NCBI GenBank assembly: GCA_047967505.1
Contig: CM106538.1
From: Dipteris shenzhenensis
Lineage: Eukaryota; Polypodiophyta; Polypodiopsida; Gleicheniales
Reading direction: 5' to 3' (one strand)
DNA: 64,000 nt
The stretch's first letter is position 1. The number at the start of each line of letters is the position of its first letter. Position numbers and translations under genes: made by a program. Of this stretch, positions 45,960-58,655 are shown one piece after another. A model generated the notes under the pieces. The model saw only the letters and a list, made by a program, of their open reading frames with translations. It searched no databases and was not told the origin of the DNA.

Positions 45960-47085
45960 TCTGGTGGTGCGATGTATGGCATGGCTACAAAGTCAGTCGA
46001 TTTTATGCCATGTAAGATTCGCAGATTCTGATGAGTAGTCGCTCGAGAGAGCATGACATACGTTAGTCTTGGAGCGAACCATTGTCGTATTTGATTATTG
46101 CCTTTCCTTGTAGTGAATTGTGCCTTGTGACTTGTGGCCAGTCATGGCGTATGCGAGTGTGATTGGGAATGTGGTTTTGTGGTACCACATTCCATTCAGG
46201 ACCCTTCGAGTGTGCTTTGAGCATCTAACGATTATACGCTCCTGTCGAGGAGAGGATGGCATGAATCTTTACTAATGTGGATGTTGCTTTGTCCCACTCC
46301 AGTCTTTGAATAGTTCATGTTGCTCCATTGGCCGCCCCGATCATCAAGTTGATGTTCTCTATTAGCATGATTTTTGCCTCGACTGCCACATGAGGAACTT
46401 CGTGGAAATCTGGATCCATGATCCAATCTTGTAGCTCATCAATGTTGGTGGCATTTGACAGGACTTGGATTGGTACGATGTTAGAGGCTGCGAATTATGG
46501 TGTCAATATTGCATCGTTAAATCGATGTACATCCTATCTGTGAGTGCATAGAATAGTTGTGTCTGTGTCCATGAATGTTGATGCCTCCTCTTCTATGATC
46601 ATGAGACCACCGAGGTATCGCTCAATCTACTCTTCTGTTGGTGGTGTTGTGTGAATGATGTTTAAAAACATATTGAAATCTGGATCTTCTAGGTGCCGTA
46701 TGAAGGCGTGCATATAGTGAAATCTTCCCATGCTCCAAAAAGGCAAATTACTGATGTGGCATTTTTTATAATAGTCCTTGCAGCGACCCTACATTTGCAT
46801 ACCGGTGGTAGTTATTGCATGTCGCCTACCTCACATAGTTGTCGAACCACCAGATTCATCATTTGGGATGTCATCATAGATATCTCGTCGATGATGATTG
46901 TGTCTACCGGAAGTAAAGGAGAGTGGCGTTCATTGGAATTGGCAAGTGTGCTATGAAACATATCGTTCTTCTTCGGAAGGGCGAATTGATGATGGATTGT
47001 TATTGCTAGGCAGCTCAAGCGTAGTGCTGCAACACCAGTTGTCGCTAACACAACTATGGATGTGGGGCAGCGGTCCATCCCAGTC
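45960..47085 (-). pseudogene. PIF1-family helicase, broken, N-terminus missing
   Basis: Superfamily 1B DNA helicase. From right to left: motif Ia with ATTGVAA (47078 region), Walker B IIIDEISMM followed by LVVRQLCEVGDMQ, a frameshift, LPPVCK and HAFIRHLEDPDFNMF, then LGGLMIIEEEAS, TTILCTHR, LSNATNIDELQDWIMDPDF, KIMLIENINLMIGAANGA, the motif VI region with FPITLAYAMTGHKSQG (46122-46169) and the C-terminal motif LTYVMLSRATTHQNLRI (about 46085-46005). At least three frameshifts and several stops are present. The Walker A segment is absent because the gene stops at about 47085 beside a CA repeat. The motif VI and terminal motif resemble the PIF1 helicases of large DNA viruses and related elements more than Helitron helicases (which usually have A-x-T-I-N-K-S-Q-G), but this is by eye. 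Confidence 0.85.
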
Positions 47086-47162
47086 CATTAGGATGGGTGG
47101 ACGGCTGCCCACACATGGACTGTGGTACCTGGACCACTGCGGGATAACGGCTTGGTGGCGCG

Positions 47163-47181
47163 CACACACACACACACACAC
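47163..47181 (+). repeat. CA microsatellite
   Basis: A run of CA dinucleotides exactly between the truncated helicase and the pyrimidine tract. Confidence 0.9.
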
Positions 47182-49560
47182 TTCCTATTCATTTTTCCCT
47201 TAACAGTCACTTTACATTTTTTCCTTCCCCCCCCCCCCCCCCTCCTTCTTACACTTACACTCTTAGTGCTTTCTCTCTCATTTACACTCCCTAACCCTTT
47301 CTTTTATCCTTAATGTTTTCTTAGTTTCTCCCTCATTAAAATCGTGCTCCTACTTTCCTAATTCCCCCCTTTTTTCCTAATTTTCCTAATCCCCCTTTTC
47401 CCTATTTTTAATTTCTCCTATTTATCTCGCTCTTCTTACTGTTTTTCTAAATTGTTCCTAAATTACTCCTAATTTTCTCCTAAATTTTATCCTAATTTTA
47501 TCCTTCAAATAACCTTTTCTCAAATATTTCTCCTTCTTTTTTCTTCTCTACTTTTCTAATTATTCCCTTTTAGTTCCCCTTCCATTTTAGTTTTTCATAA
47601 TTCATTCTCTTTTTATTTTCCTTTTTCCTAATTCTCTAAGTCTCTTCTCCCAAACAAAAGCTCCTTTTTCATTTTTACTAATTTATTCACTTTTTCTAAT
47701 CATTTCCCAAGTTCTTCTAATTTCTTTCCCAAAAGCACCTTTTTCTAAAGTCCCCTCGACTGCTCTGATTTTTTGCCCTCCTCAAATTGCTCGCTTCCTC
47801 GCCTCTTGATTTATGTGCTGAACTTCTATGTTATCGGCTACTGTACCCCTACCTCCTCTACTGACTTTACTCCATGGCTCCCCGACTAAAGCCAAATTGG
47901 CCTTCAAAACCCGCCCCTGCTCCCACCTGCTCCTGCTACTCTGAGTCATGTAATGCACTCAACCCCCCTAGCTATCCCGCGGCCCCGACTATCCCGCTGC
48001 CACTGCCTGTGCTAGGCCCCTTCTACCCTGCCTCAGAACTTCAGAAGCCCTCTTTGATGCTCGTGCCCATGCAAACAAAGTCTCATGATGATCTGTGCTT
48101 CTTCTCATAGCTCGACCTCCTCGACTGCTCTTCTCCCCGTAGCTCGATTGTGTGCTACAGTTGTTGTTTCATCTGTCGGCCTGACCTTCCTCTCTATTTC
48201 ATGGCCGTCTCCCGTTGGTCCCACTCCCCAACTCTTCATCGTCTCCAATTACTCGGCCTTTACGTACTCACAGGTTTGTTTCTTTACTTCCTTCTTCATT
48301 TTTATTACCCCCTTACTTGTTTCTTATCATTTCTTCGGCTTCTTTCTTACACGTTAATACACTCCCCTATTTTCCTTCTACTTCACTATTCCTTCCTTCA
48401 AACCGCACCTTCTAGTTTCCCCCTTCTCTCCATTGATAATTTTTGCTTTTATTCCCATTACTCCATAGTTTTATCTTCCGTCCCCCCTTCTCCACTTAGT
48501 TAATCTCTTTTTGCTTGTTTCATTCTCCCCCTTCTCTCTCAATTTTTTAAATTTTCAAACCCCCCCCCCCCTCTTTTATTGTAGGGTTCTAACTTTTCCT
48601 CTATCCTCCTTTTACTCTTCAAAAGCCTCTTCTAATCCCCTTTACTCCTCTACGTCTCTTCCTTATCTAGCAAACCATTAGTACTATGATGCCTTCATTT
48701 CATGCTATGCATGGTGTTATGAGGGTGTTATAGCTAGCTTAGTTACTTTATCTCTTTTAAAACCTCTTCTCTCTACATTAATAAGATTTTAAATGTTAAC
48801 TTTGTTTGTAGTCTTTTACGTTACATCCTTCTATAAGATCCTTATCTCTACAAACTTATGCTATTTCCCTTTTACTTCACTATTACTTCACATCTAATGT
48901 CCCCCCTTCCCCCCTTTTTTTCTAATTATTCCCTTTTTTCTTTCTACTTCACTATTACTTCACATTTAATGTCCCCCCTTCCCCCTTTTTTCCATTCTAG
49001 ATAGTTGTTTCTTAATTCTCCCCTACCTGTTACTATTTTCCCCCCCTTATTTTTATTTATCTTTAACTTTCCTTCCTCCCATCTAAAAAAATCCCCCTTC
49101 TTTTCTAGTTTCTTGCCCTTTCTTTTTATTAAAAAATCCCCCCTCCATATAAATACATCTGCCCCCCCTCTCTTTCTTTATACATAAAAATCCCCCTCTC
49201 TTCAACCCCTCCCATTTAACTAAAGACTCCTTACCTTGTTCCTCTCTACCTCTTCCCATTCCATGGCACCTTAATTTTCTTTAATTTCTTTGGATCTTTT
49301 AAATTTATTGTCCTTCATTAGACCCCTTGCATTAAACCCCACTCTCTCTTTTTCTCTCTCTTACAGCAACCTCTCCTTTTTACCTTCTATCTGCTCCCTA
49401 TTTTCCCCTATTTGCTTACACTCTCTAAAAAGATCTTTTTCTCCCCTCTTAACCCCCTCAAACCACCCCTATTTTATTGAAATCCTGTTAATTAATAACC
49501 CTTTCTCTATCTCACTTATTTCTAGTGATCATACCATTACTCCATACTAACTTTGCACTC
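47182..49560. repeat. 2.4-kb pyrimidine-rich tract
   Basis: The plus strand is very largely C and T for about 2.4 kb, with C runs (47227-47242, 48560-48572, 49040s) and many variations on 'cctaatttt', 'ctcccc' and 'ttcccct'. A 47-bp block containing 'cttcactattacttcacat' is directly repeated at 48873 and 48945 (period 72). 47870-48250 is a less extreme island with mixed composition. Reading frames in it are low-complexity artefacts. Confidence 0.8.
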
Positions 49561-52500
49561 ATAATTTCTCTAAACTTGCTTTGTAAGTCAGTTGTCAAGT
49601 GTTTATTTTTATTGTGACTCCGATAACAAGGGAGGGGTGTTTATGACACCTGTCTTCCCAACTAAGGTTTAACTGGTTCTCACCACGTTTTTCTTGTTGG
49701 ATGGTGGCAGGTATGCAGACTCCCCTCTTCAATAAAAGTGATGCTTGCCATGTCTTATCAAAGCGCAACCTTTTGAACAATAGTGCATTCTACAAATTTT
49801 TATACCCACCTCTCATTGACCTTTTGATAAAACTTTAGCATTCAATACTTTTCATTAATGATAATTGTTCTTTCTTTTGAGCTACATTGTTTTCATTTCA
49901 CTATGGAAAGAGGTCTTGTCAAGTCTAAAACACACACAAACACACACACCTTCCTCCCCTTGCTCCTGACGTAGAAATAATGGAGTAGCCAAGGGGAACA
50001 CTTGGACTGAAACCCGGAATGGGCTAGAGCATGCAATATTCCAAACCAGAGCATGTAGTATACACCCCACAATTACAGGAGTTGGCCTAGGTGACAAACT
50101 GGATATAGACCCCTAGAAACGGGCATGTACAATAGGAGGAAGCCTAGCTTGATTAGAAGGAATATATGGACAAAAAGAAAAATGATGAATAAGGGGTGGG
50201 AATTTACCCTAAATAATTTGCATATATGTGGGGATATAGACAAAAAGATAGGAAAGGAAAAACAAAAGGCAGAATAACCCCCTTAGAGGAGTAAGGAAAT
50301 ATGGAAATGCATACATACTGCGAAAGAAACCCCTATGAGTGGGAAAATCAGGAGGAGGACCTTGAGTGAGCCCCCCACCATCACTAGAGGAGACTCGCAC
50401 GTGCGAGTACAACATGAAGGATGGTGGAGGTTGTGGCCATTAATACCAGGGAACTCCCGCCAAAATCAAGGAGGGTGGAAATCTCCCGCACTTACTCCGA
50501 TATATACAATACACCCTTCTACCCCGCTCCCTCGAGATACTTGGAGTTGGAGTCCACGGATATTGTGTAGCACGAAACACGAGGGACGTATACGAAGCTC
50601 CTCTTGGAGAGGAAGAGCTACTGGAGGGGACTCGCAAAATACGAGGGAGTGCGATGATTTCAAGGGAACGGCGCGGAAGAGGCAGCTCACAACCACCTAA
50701 TCATGCCACCGACCCTGCAAGACCATGGAGGGAGCCCAGGTCAGTCAGAGGAAACACTTACAGCGCCGCTCCCAAGATGAAGAGCGCCAACGGGCGACTG
50801 TCCTCTTGTTTTACACACCCGCACCTCTATTTTTCAGCCTTAGTCTGAAATGGCCCCCAGTTGTGATTCCATGCGATGGGGATGCTGGTTAGGAGCCACC
50901 AGCTGGGTGCTCAATGGAGTACAAGGAAGCCTTGGTGGGTGCGTCGACCCAGTCGAGACTAAGAGGAGCGACATAACGAGAGCTGAGGGCATGAACAAAC
51001 CTAGGGAAGCAATGAACAAAAACACTTTTCGAAATCCCCTTCCGACACCCCATGCCCAGAAGGTTTACCTGCGTCGTGGTGCGAATCCCAGTGGTTTGTT
51101 GATTAACACTGTAGAAAAGCGACGGGAACCCGAAAGGTCCCATGAACCTGTTGTCCGCCTATTTAGCCCATGGACTGCGTGGTTAGCAACTAGAACTCCT
51201 GAGACCATGGAGCAGGAGTGCTTCGTTGGCCAAAGGGCTTGACAGTGTAAGTTTGTAGATCACCAACAGGTATGAACGAACCTTCTCATTCCTGAGTGTT
51301 CAAAATCATTCCACATACCACCTAGGTTTTCTTGCGATTTGATACATGCATTCGGAAGTACCGTTTACTTAGGGAGCTTACATTTGGTCTTGTATGAAGC
51401 ATGTTCACAATGGAAGCAGGTGAGTAGGAGGCGCATAGGAGCCTAAGAGCTTTTGGACGACTCGCGCAGTTTGATAGTTAAATGATATACCCCGAAAAGA
51501 CCATTTGAAACACATGCGAGAGATAGCCCGTGAAGAGAGTTCTTCATCAAAGGTTAAGAGGCTTTTGGCATTTAAAGTTATATACAATTTTACTTGCATC
51601 TCCACAAAGGTCACAAATGATCTCTCACCATAGGAGCAAGGTAGATGACGAGACCATGTGCAAAACTGGACATGGGAAGCCCTACTCCCAAACATTTAAT
51701 GCTCACCCGAGCACGAGGATATAGTAGACGACTACGTATAATTCATGAAGCACTTTTCAGTAGCCTCTTGCGACGGATGACAACTCATGAAGGAGGCTCT
51801 ACGAATCACGCGAAAACCTTTTTCTACTGCTTACGCGACTCTCTTGAAAAGTATCTACGAAAAAACTCAAGTGATCGGTTATGGTTAATCTCCTTGGCTA
51901 CCTAAGGGGAACTGACCCTGAATGATGGATGCAATCAGCCGTTTGCCTCCTTAGCCGCTTGCCTCCAACCTCCTCACTTCTGTCCGAAATTGTAGTCCAA
52001 TTATAGGACCTTGAATGTCATTTCTCCTGCACCAGTAGCCTCTAGCTTATTAAACGTAGAAGTCCACTGGGTGTATCCAGGAGAATCACAATGAGTAATC
52101 CTGAGACACCCATATATAGGAGCTTTTCATGGTAGACAGGGCTGAATATTATATTGTTCAAGCTCGTAATATCATGAACTCATTCAGCAGCTAGCAGACT
52201 TCACCTTTGTCCTTAGATCCTACTCTCACGACCTGGCCTTATCATTTGTACAGTCAAGATAGGTCAGGATTGCATGGAAAAATGGTTGTAGGCATGCGCA
52301 TACATGGATATATCATATGTATGCCCACAAATAATAGGAAAAACCGATTGCAGCAACAGGCTGGGTCTATTGCCTTGTAACAGGAAAAGGCTTGGAGCAT
52401 TTGTATGTAGAGAAGGATTTTACTTGTAGTAGAAATAGGCCATAAGAAGCAATACGCATGCCACAAGAGTTTCAAACTGTGGTGTCGCATGGATTAGCTT

Positions 52501-55432
52501 GAGAAATTTTTTGATATCCAGTGCTTCCATTGCTAGAGATTGATAACATTTTCCTACTTGAATCCTTTTCTTACTTCTAGCTCAAGATTGCTGGAGTTTG
52601 CTAAATGTTCTTTTAGCTCTAGTTGGCTAAACTTTTACCACTGACAATACTTGAATATTTTGGATGATGACTCTCATGGAATGTATTCTTCTTGTATTTA
52701 GCCATACAAGTGGTTTATGGTAAATCCCATTATACGATTTCATGGGAGAATTTTGACAATTTTAAGACCTCTTTAAGACTTTTTGCATAGTATATCTCTG
52801 TAATGTTTCACGAAATGTCCACCATTAAGGTTCTAAAAATGGACAATGGGATTTTTATACTAGAACATTTTCTTTTGAAAATATTTGCATCAATTTTCTT
52901 TTCTTTATTACACAAAATTTTGGAAAGGTCTACTAATAAGGGCCCGAATGAATCCAAGTACTTTACATGAAAGGACGAGCAGTACCAATTTGTGTATCTT
53001 GGCAACCTCCCCATGAATCTGTATATAATTTTGCTCTTGAAAACCCTTAAGCACATTACGTCTTTTCTACATTAACAGGCTTAGGGGTTCCCATGGAATA
53101 TTTGAATGAATTTGAGACCCATATGGATTAAAGCATACTGGAATTATTTGCACACCTTTTCATACTCCATTATTCTTCTTATTGCCAATTTACAAAGATG
53201 GACAAGGATGACAACTGTGGCTAGGCATTGAAGCCTGTGGTTATAAGTGTGAAACAATAGTTCTAACTTTTGTTTTACCTTGATTGACGCAAGTGAGTCC
53301 AACTACCTAATCTATCTCAATTTTTGGTTGAAATGAAAGGAGGATAATGACACACTAGCTTACAAGACTGGTTCACTATGCGATATTCCAACATGCAAGA
53401 ATGACTATCAGACAGAGCCGACTACTTATTCCCTTTTGACACCCCTTGATAACTTTTTGGGGGGGCCCCTTGTTGGATGTACCTAGATAAGGGGTGGATT
53501 ATCTACTGAAATGCCTATAGTATAGAAACACGGCAGGGATATTAGATACCCTAAAAATATACATTATGGTTATCAAAATTAGCAATTATGTTTGAGATCT
53601 TTATATATAAAAACAACAAAAATTTCTTTTTGGAGAATTCAGTTGATAACAGCTAGACTGAAACAACGTTAATATAGTATAATGAGCTTTGATTTGAGGA
53701 TGTCCTTAAGCTTGTGTAAGTTTACTAATATAAACTACAACATTGATTGCATTAATTGCATGGGATTGAAGTTACATAAAAGAAAGGGCAATTTTGTACT
53801 TATGAGCCAAAGGACTGTAGTAAGGGAGATGTAGATTTTATTGGAATAGGTCGCTACTCGCTTGGAACAGGCTTGCTTTGAATACATTAGCTTCCGGTTA
53901 TGGCTCAGTTTTCTCTTCATATCTTGTAGATTTATTTGTTGTAAACTTCCAACGTGTTGTTCTTGCACTCTTGCTTCCCTTATGCCATTGATTTCATCTA
54001 TTCATTTGGTGAACCCTTTAATTACACTTTTTACCTCTTAATGCTCATGAGAGCTTTGCGACAGCTTTGATACACTTGATGATCTATGCTAAGCACAACC
54101 TTGTTAGCCAGTATATTCATTTTGCTAGTAGTAGTATCATCCCCTTGCCCTTCCAATCTTGATACCAACTTCCTATTAGATGAACCTTTTGCATTCTAGG
54201 TCCCATGATTAGCATCATCTTTGATTTGAAGTACAGTATGGATAGAGCGATTTGAAGTTTGAACGCATGTGTGATGACACTTCATGTGAACATTTTTACG
54301 CATTGCTAGCCCGAGACTAGTTCAATCTCTCTCTTGGCTTGTGCTACTTGGTTTCTCATTCATCCTCTTGAAAGTACTACTCCTAGTTGGCTTGTCTGGG
54401 ATGCTTATGGGGTCGACTGGCTTGATTGAAAACATGATACTTTTTGACTTATTGTATTGAGTTGGAGGTCAATGTGTGACTTAGATTGCAATAGATATAT
54501 GATAACTAGGTGATAATTGTGTGATGGAAAGTCATGAATTAATGCATGAGGACGTTGGCAGAGGACATCCGCTCAGCCCAAACTCCATGGGAACTCATAG
54601 GTCTTGCTTTTCCTTAGCTTTGTGCTACCAACAGAGGTTTTAGTCTCTAAACTGCAAGAAAAACCTTGTGTGACTAATCGTTAGCATAAGTTGATAGAAT
54701 TAAACAAGTGCAGTTCACTGGCCTCCTCTATTTAGTCACCTATCAATGGATACGTGTGATAACAGAGTCTGTAGATCTCCAGCTATATATGCTAAAGAGC
54801 TTGCTTATATGTCAACTGTAGATCTTGTATACATTAGAGATCTGTGGCTAAAAATGTTGGGATTAAGGCCATGCTATGGCACGTGCAATGGCTCTTGCTA
54901 TGTCCCTTTAGAATTTGGGTGTAGTAACATGTGCTTAACACACACAATGGTAGTAGCCCGTGCTTATACACACAAGTATGCTTGAGCACTAATGCTAAGC
55001 AATTTTCCCTTCCTTTTCTTTATGCTCCCTGTCTGCTAGTTTAGCATTACAAAGCTCCATGCTGGTAGAGCCATGCTTAGAGCCCCTTGGGTTCGTGGTA
55101 CATATGCCCAACTAAACTTCATTGGCTACCATGGCATAGTAATGGGTAGAGATAGATAAACATGTTTTTTATCTTTTGGGACATCTCAAACGATAGATAA
55201 GAACTTCTTTCCCAATACGTGAGGAACCGTGAAGTTTTGGCAAGTTCAAGCAGTAATAAAGCAACTGAAAGGACGTGATATATGTTTCTTATGGGCGATC
55301 TCCAAGAGTATGATAACCAACCTGAAGAATTGCATGGATGGCAAATCCCAATTGTCATCTCAATCTGTTGGAGTTGCAATGCACCTGATGACATCTACCC
55401 TCAAAGGGATTTTTAAGCAATACAATTTGTAG
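49561..55432. other. No recognisable gene; GC-richer block 50335-51245
   Basis: CA microsatellite at 49931-49949. 50335-51245 is richer in G and C and open on the plus strand for 121 and 130 codons, but the products have no family motif and the region resembles an LTR or old repeat rather than a gene. 51250-55430 is AT-rich with chance frames only. Nothing else is supported. Confidence 0.35.
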
Positions 55433-56220
55433 ATGTCTCAGAAGGTGACTTTTCTACAAGAGAAAGCCACCAATGCGGCAAAGGTAGTGCAACTTGAGAA
55501 AATTCTTAGGGAGGGTGCAAAAGCCAAGGTAGAGGAGTCACAAGCAAGGGCCTTGTAGTCACAACAGCAACCTGAGGCCACTGCAAAAATGGTCGACATG
55601 GAAAGGCATAGAAGAGAAGAAGTAGAGAAGCGCATCAAGGAGGTTCGAGATAGGCTTGAAGAAGCTAGAAGTGATGCGGACATCGTGGACAAGGAGCTAG
55701 CAATGATGTGAAAGGAGCTTGAAGATGAGAGAGCCGAAAAGGAGGATGTTTACAAATAGCTCTCCAACATGAAGAACACATTGAACATTGAAAAAGACCA
55801 GATTATGGAGGACTTGGAAAGGGAGAATGCAAAAACCAGAGCGGTGATGCAGGAATTGCGAGAGAGCTTCAAGGCCAGGAAGGATGGGGCAGAGAGAAGC
55901 TCGGGTGGAGAAGACCATGAGGCAGCTATCCAAGCCAGAAAGGATGCAGAGAGCAGCCCACAATGGAGCAAGTTGTAGCAGCAATCGTGGGGATTGTTTT
56001 TTTGAAACATTGTTGGAAGTTCAAAGAGTAAACTACAAGAACCTGCAACAAGATTATGATAGGGTTGTGCACAAGATTTCAACAGTTTTAAAAATCAGTC
56101 CATCGTCGTAAGAGATTTCCAAACTAGAGTGGAAGTCTTGGAAATGGCCCATGTTGATGTTTTTGAGAGCAATTTAAGCAGCTTCAACAGATGCTGAGGG
56201 ATTCAGATAAAGCTATTGCA
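55433..56220 (+). pseudogene. Coiled-coil protein, broken, joined to a copia 3' end
   Basis: A single plus frame from MSQKVTFLQEKATNAAKVVQ stays protein-like for about 180 codons with three in-frame stops (TAG 55556, TGA 55709, TAG 55757). It is heptad-rich and highly charged: ERHRREEVEKRIKEVRDRLE, ELEDERAEKEDVYK, EKDQIMEDLERENAKTRAVM. Further pieces in other frames (VNYKNLQQDYDRVVHKISTV and QLQQMLRDSDKAIA) extend it to about 56220. Long alpha-helical coiled coil is the only structure that can be inferred. It is immediately followed by the 3' end of a copia, suggesting that it was carried or captured by that element, or that the copia end recombined into it. Confidence 0.55.
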
Positions 56221-56704
56221 CATCACATTGTGAAATTGTGATAGCACATATAATGTTGTAGAGATTTTTACCAAATGACTTGGAAAGTTTAGAGAAACAT
56301 CAACCAACTCTTGGTTTGACTCAAAGGAAGGACATACAATTTAAAGGGCTATGATGGGATGCAATGTTCAATGATCCTTCTTTATTCCCTAGAATCATTA
56401 CCTTGGGGTAAGGCCTAATTCATGCTGTTAATATTGAGGAAGGTTTTGAGGATCCATCTCAACATCATGTTTCATATGGGTTTTATATTGTGAATAAGCA
56501 CTTAAACCATAAAGAAGAAAGGATTGGAAACCTTAACCCTAATCTTGGAGGGATTTTATATATTCATTTGAGTCTACAACTAATCTCGTATAGTATAGTT
56601 AGTTATTTGTGGTGCATTCTCTAGTAGTGCCCTCTCTCCTCCTCTGCATTCTTATCCTATCCCTTGTCATTTTTTATTGAGAACTTCTCTACATTTGTCT
56701 TGCA
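56221..56704 (+). mobile_element. 3' end of a copia of the element 3 family, with LTR
   Basis: Matches 10610-11101: the RNase H tail ('gttgtagagatttttaccaaa', then the LTR-proximal 'ggaaggacat' block), purine tract 'tattgaggaagg' and LTR from about 56444 to 56704, ending TTGCA. It is clearly more diverged and lacks the 27-bp duplication found in the LTR at 10823. Confidence 0.75.
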
Positions 56705-57162
56705 TAAGGGATGATTTCAAATGTTAGTGCAACATCTCTTCTGACCATAGCTATCACAAATTGCTCATAATCCTTAACAAGGCTATTCAATACAATTTTA
56801 AACTAGTATTTCATTCTTTGTTTTTTTGTCACTTGATGCTAATTATTCTATACTATCTTTAACCTAGAGAAGGTAATCTAGACATGTAGAGGATAACTTC
56901 TTTGCATCATTGACTTGATTTTCAAGCATTATGCTTCTACACATGGTCTTTTCTCTAATTCTTCCATCCATTCATTGTTGATGTCTTTTTCTTAATCATC
57001 AAAATTATTTTGTCCTTGATAGTAAAATTGATGAGATTGGGCCCTAACTGATATCTTTTCAAGCATTATGACTCTATGCATGCTTTAAGCTTATTTTTAA
57101 AGCTTTCCATGCATTCAATTTGTTGATGCCTTTTCCTCAATGATTGGGACCATTGTGCCCTT
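56705..57162. other. No gene
   Basis: Spacer. A phrase near 57010-57055 ('gtccttgatagtaaaattgatgagattggg') recurs in diverged form at about 61526-61560, flanking the copia inserted between them. Confidence 0.4.
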
Positions 57163-57334
57163 TGTGGGGGTTAAAGGTCACTGTGCCTTTGCCCCGGTTA
57201 TGTACAATACTCAAACACATATATAAATGAATTAAAAAGAAGATTAGGGTGGTTCTGCACCCACCAAAAGCTTGTGTGGCTCTCTATTTCTCTCTCTCCC
57301 TCTTCCATTCTTGCTTCCGTTGAGAGCACTCTCA
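57163..57334 (+). repeat. 5' LTR of copia 6 (172 bp)
   Basis: Starts TGTGGGGGTTAAAGG and ends GCACTCTCA. TATA-like CATATATAAATG at about 57218-57229. Unusually short for a full-size copia. Confidence 0.9.
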
Positions 57335-57336
57335 AC

Positions 57337-57348
57337 TGGTATCAGAGC
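57337..57348 (+). other. Primer-binding site of copia 6
   Basis: TGGTATCAGAGC, complementary to initiator tRNA-Met, two bases after the LTR. Confidence 0.9.
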
Positions 57349-58655
57349 CCAGGTGATCTAGCTAAGCATGCGTGAATGCTTAAAGCTCAGCAGCTTTGTG
57401 GGAGGAAGGAGAAGCTATGTGGGAAGCTTTGTGGGTGACTTTACTTGCATCCGAGTGTGCAGAGACCTTGGAGGAACCTTTGGAAAAGTCACTTTGGCTT
57501 TGCGAAGTGGTTTTGAGAGCCTGTTAAGTGTGTTCAAAGAAAAAGTCGTTTTTTGAGCTTTTCCCTATTCCGTTCGATGACAGAGACTCCGTTTTGACTT
57601 GTAGAGGCAACTATTGCTTGCTTTTGGTGTCCACTTCACTTCAGGAGCTTGGAAACACCTTCATTCTTGAATCTAGGATCATTTCATTGGATTTTTGGCT
57701 CACTGTGTTAGTTTCTGCATTTTTTGCCTAGGTGTTGGAACTCAAGTTTGGAGCAACCATTTGTAGATCTGTCAGTTCCGGTGGACTCAAAAGTCCTAAA
57801 ACTTCTATGTTGCTCATCATTCGCACTCCGGTGGAGTTTACAAACAGCTCTGTTTCAAAAAACGTTTTTCAGAGACCACGGTTTCCAAAACCGTCTGTCC
57901 CATTGCATTCCGGATGCCCAAAAACCCCTAGCTATCAGTTCTTGTGCAATTCGGTGGAGGATTTTCAGAGTTATAGATCTCTGTGTATTCGATTTCGTCT
58001 CTCTGTTATGGGTTTTGAAACCTTAGATTTATGCCACATGGCAGTGGATAAGTGTTGACTCCCATTTCTCACTCATCGGTTGGGATTTTGGAGTTCCGGC
58101 AGAAGAGAGATATTTGCAGATTTTCTTGCTGAGTCCGATTATGCAATGGCGCCCATGTTTTGAGGCATCTCAGGTTCTATTTTCGGTCATTACCGTGGGA
58201 CCATGATTTCATGAGCATACCTTATGCAGATCACTCTAGTTGCAGTTTGAGCAGTGTGCGCTCATTCGTGGTGTGCATTTGGTTATAGTGGATGATTTAT
58301 AGGCCATTTGGATGCATTGCGGTCCTTATTGGATGCGCTGATAGGCCCAAATTGCCTTGTGAGATGCTATTTTTTATGGACGCTTTGCAATGGATGCTAT
58401 TTTATGCTGAGGGACAGCTTTGACACATTGCAGGTGATGCACTGATAGTGCTATGCTCTCTTGGATGAGATATTATTGATGCATATGCCAGTGGACGGTG
58501 TTTATGCTTGAGTCATTTAGCACTTATTGGCATTTTCTTTTGGGCCAGATTTGCTCATATGGATGCATAGTATATGCACATGAGTTAGATGCATCTTTTG
58601 ATGCTTTGAGCTTTGAGTTTTGGTGATATTTCACTTTGGGTTATGTACCGCATTT
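57349..58655 (+). other. Copia 6 leader without recognisable gag or protease
   Basis: About 1.3 kb in the place where gag and protease should be. No CCHC knuckle and no D-S/T-G-A motif can be found in any plus frame. Reading frames of 60-108 codons occur (57368-57556, 57732-58058) but are unlike gag. 58260-58620 is enriched in repeated 'gatgc' words. It is either a deletion with replacement or an unusually long leader. Confidence 0.6.

Noticed and set aside
46812-47078. Helitron as the source of the PIF1 helicase
   Set aside because: Not excluded, but no Rep domain, no CTRR-type hairpin end and a different motif VI wording. The neighbouring GIY-YIG nuclease also points elsewhere, so Helitron was not used as the call.
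47874-48503. Several frames of 70-117 codons in the pyrimidine tract
   Set aside because: Openness is explained by C/T composition, since stop codons need purines. The products are Ser/Pro/Leu/Phe low complexity.
51060-51110. T-arm-like 'gtgcgaatccc' suggesting a tRNA
   Set aside because: Flanking bases do not form a T stem, and no D or anticodon arm is present at the right distance.
50335-51242. Two adjacent plus frames of 121 and 130 codons
   Set aside because: No conserved motif, antisense frames of similar length, and no splice logic. The GC-richer composition alone is not enough for a gene call.
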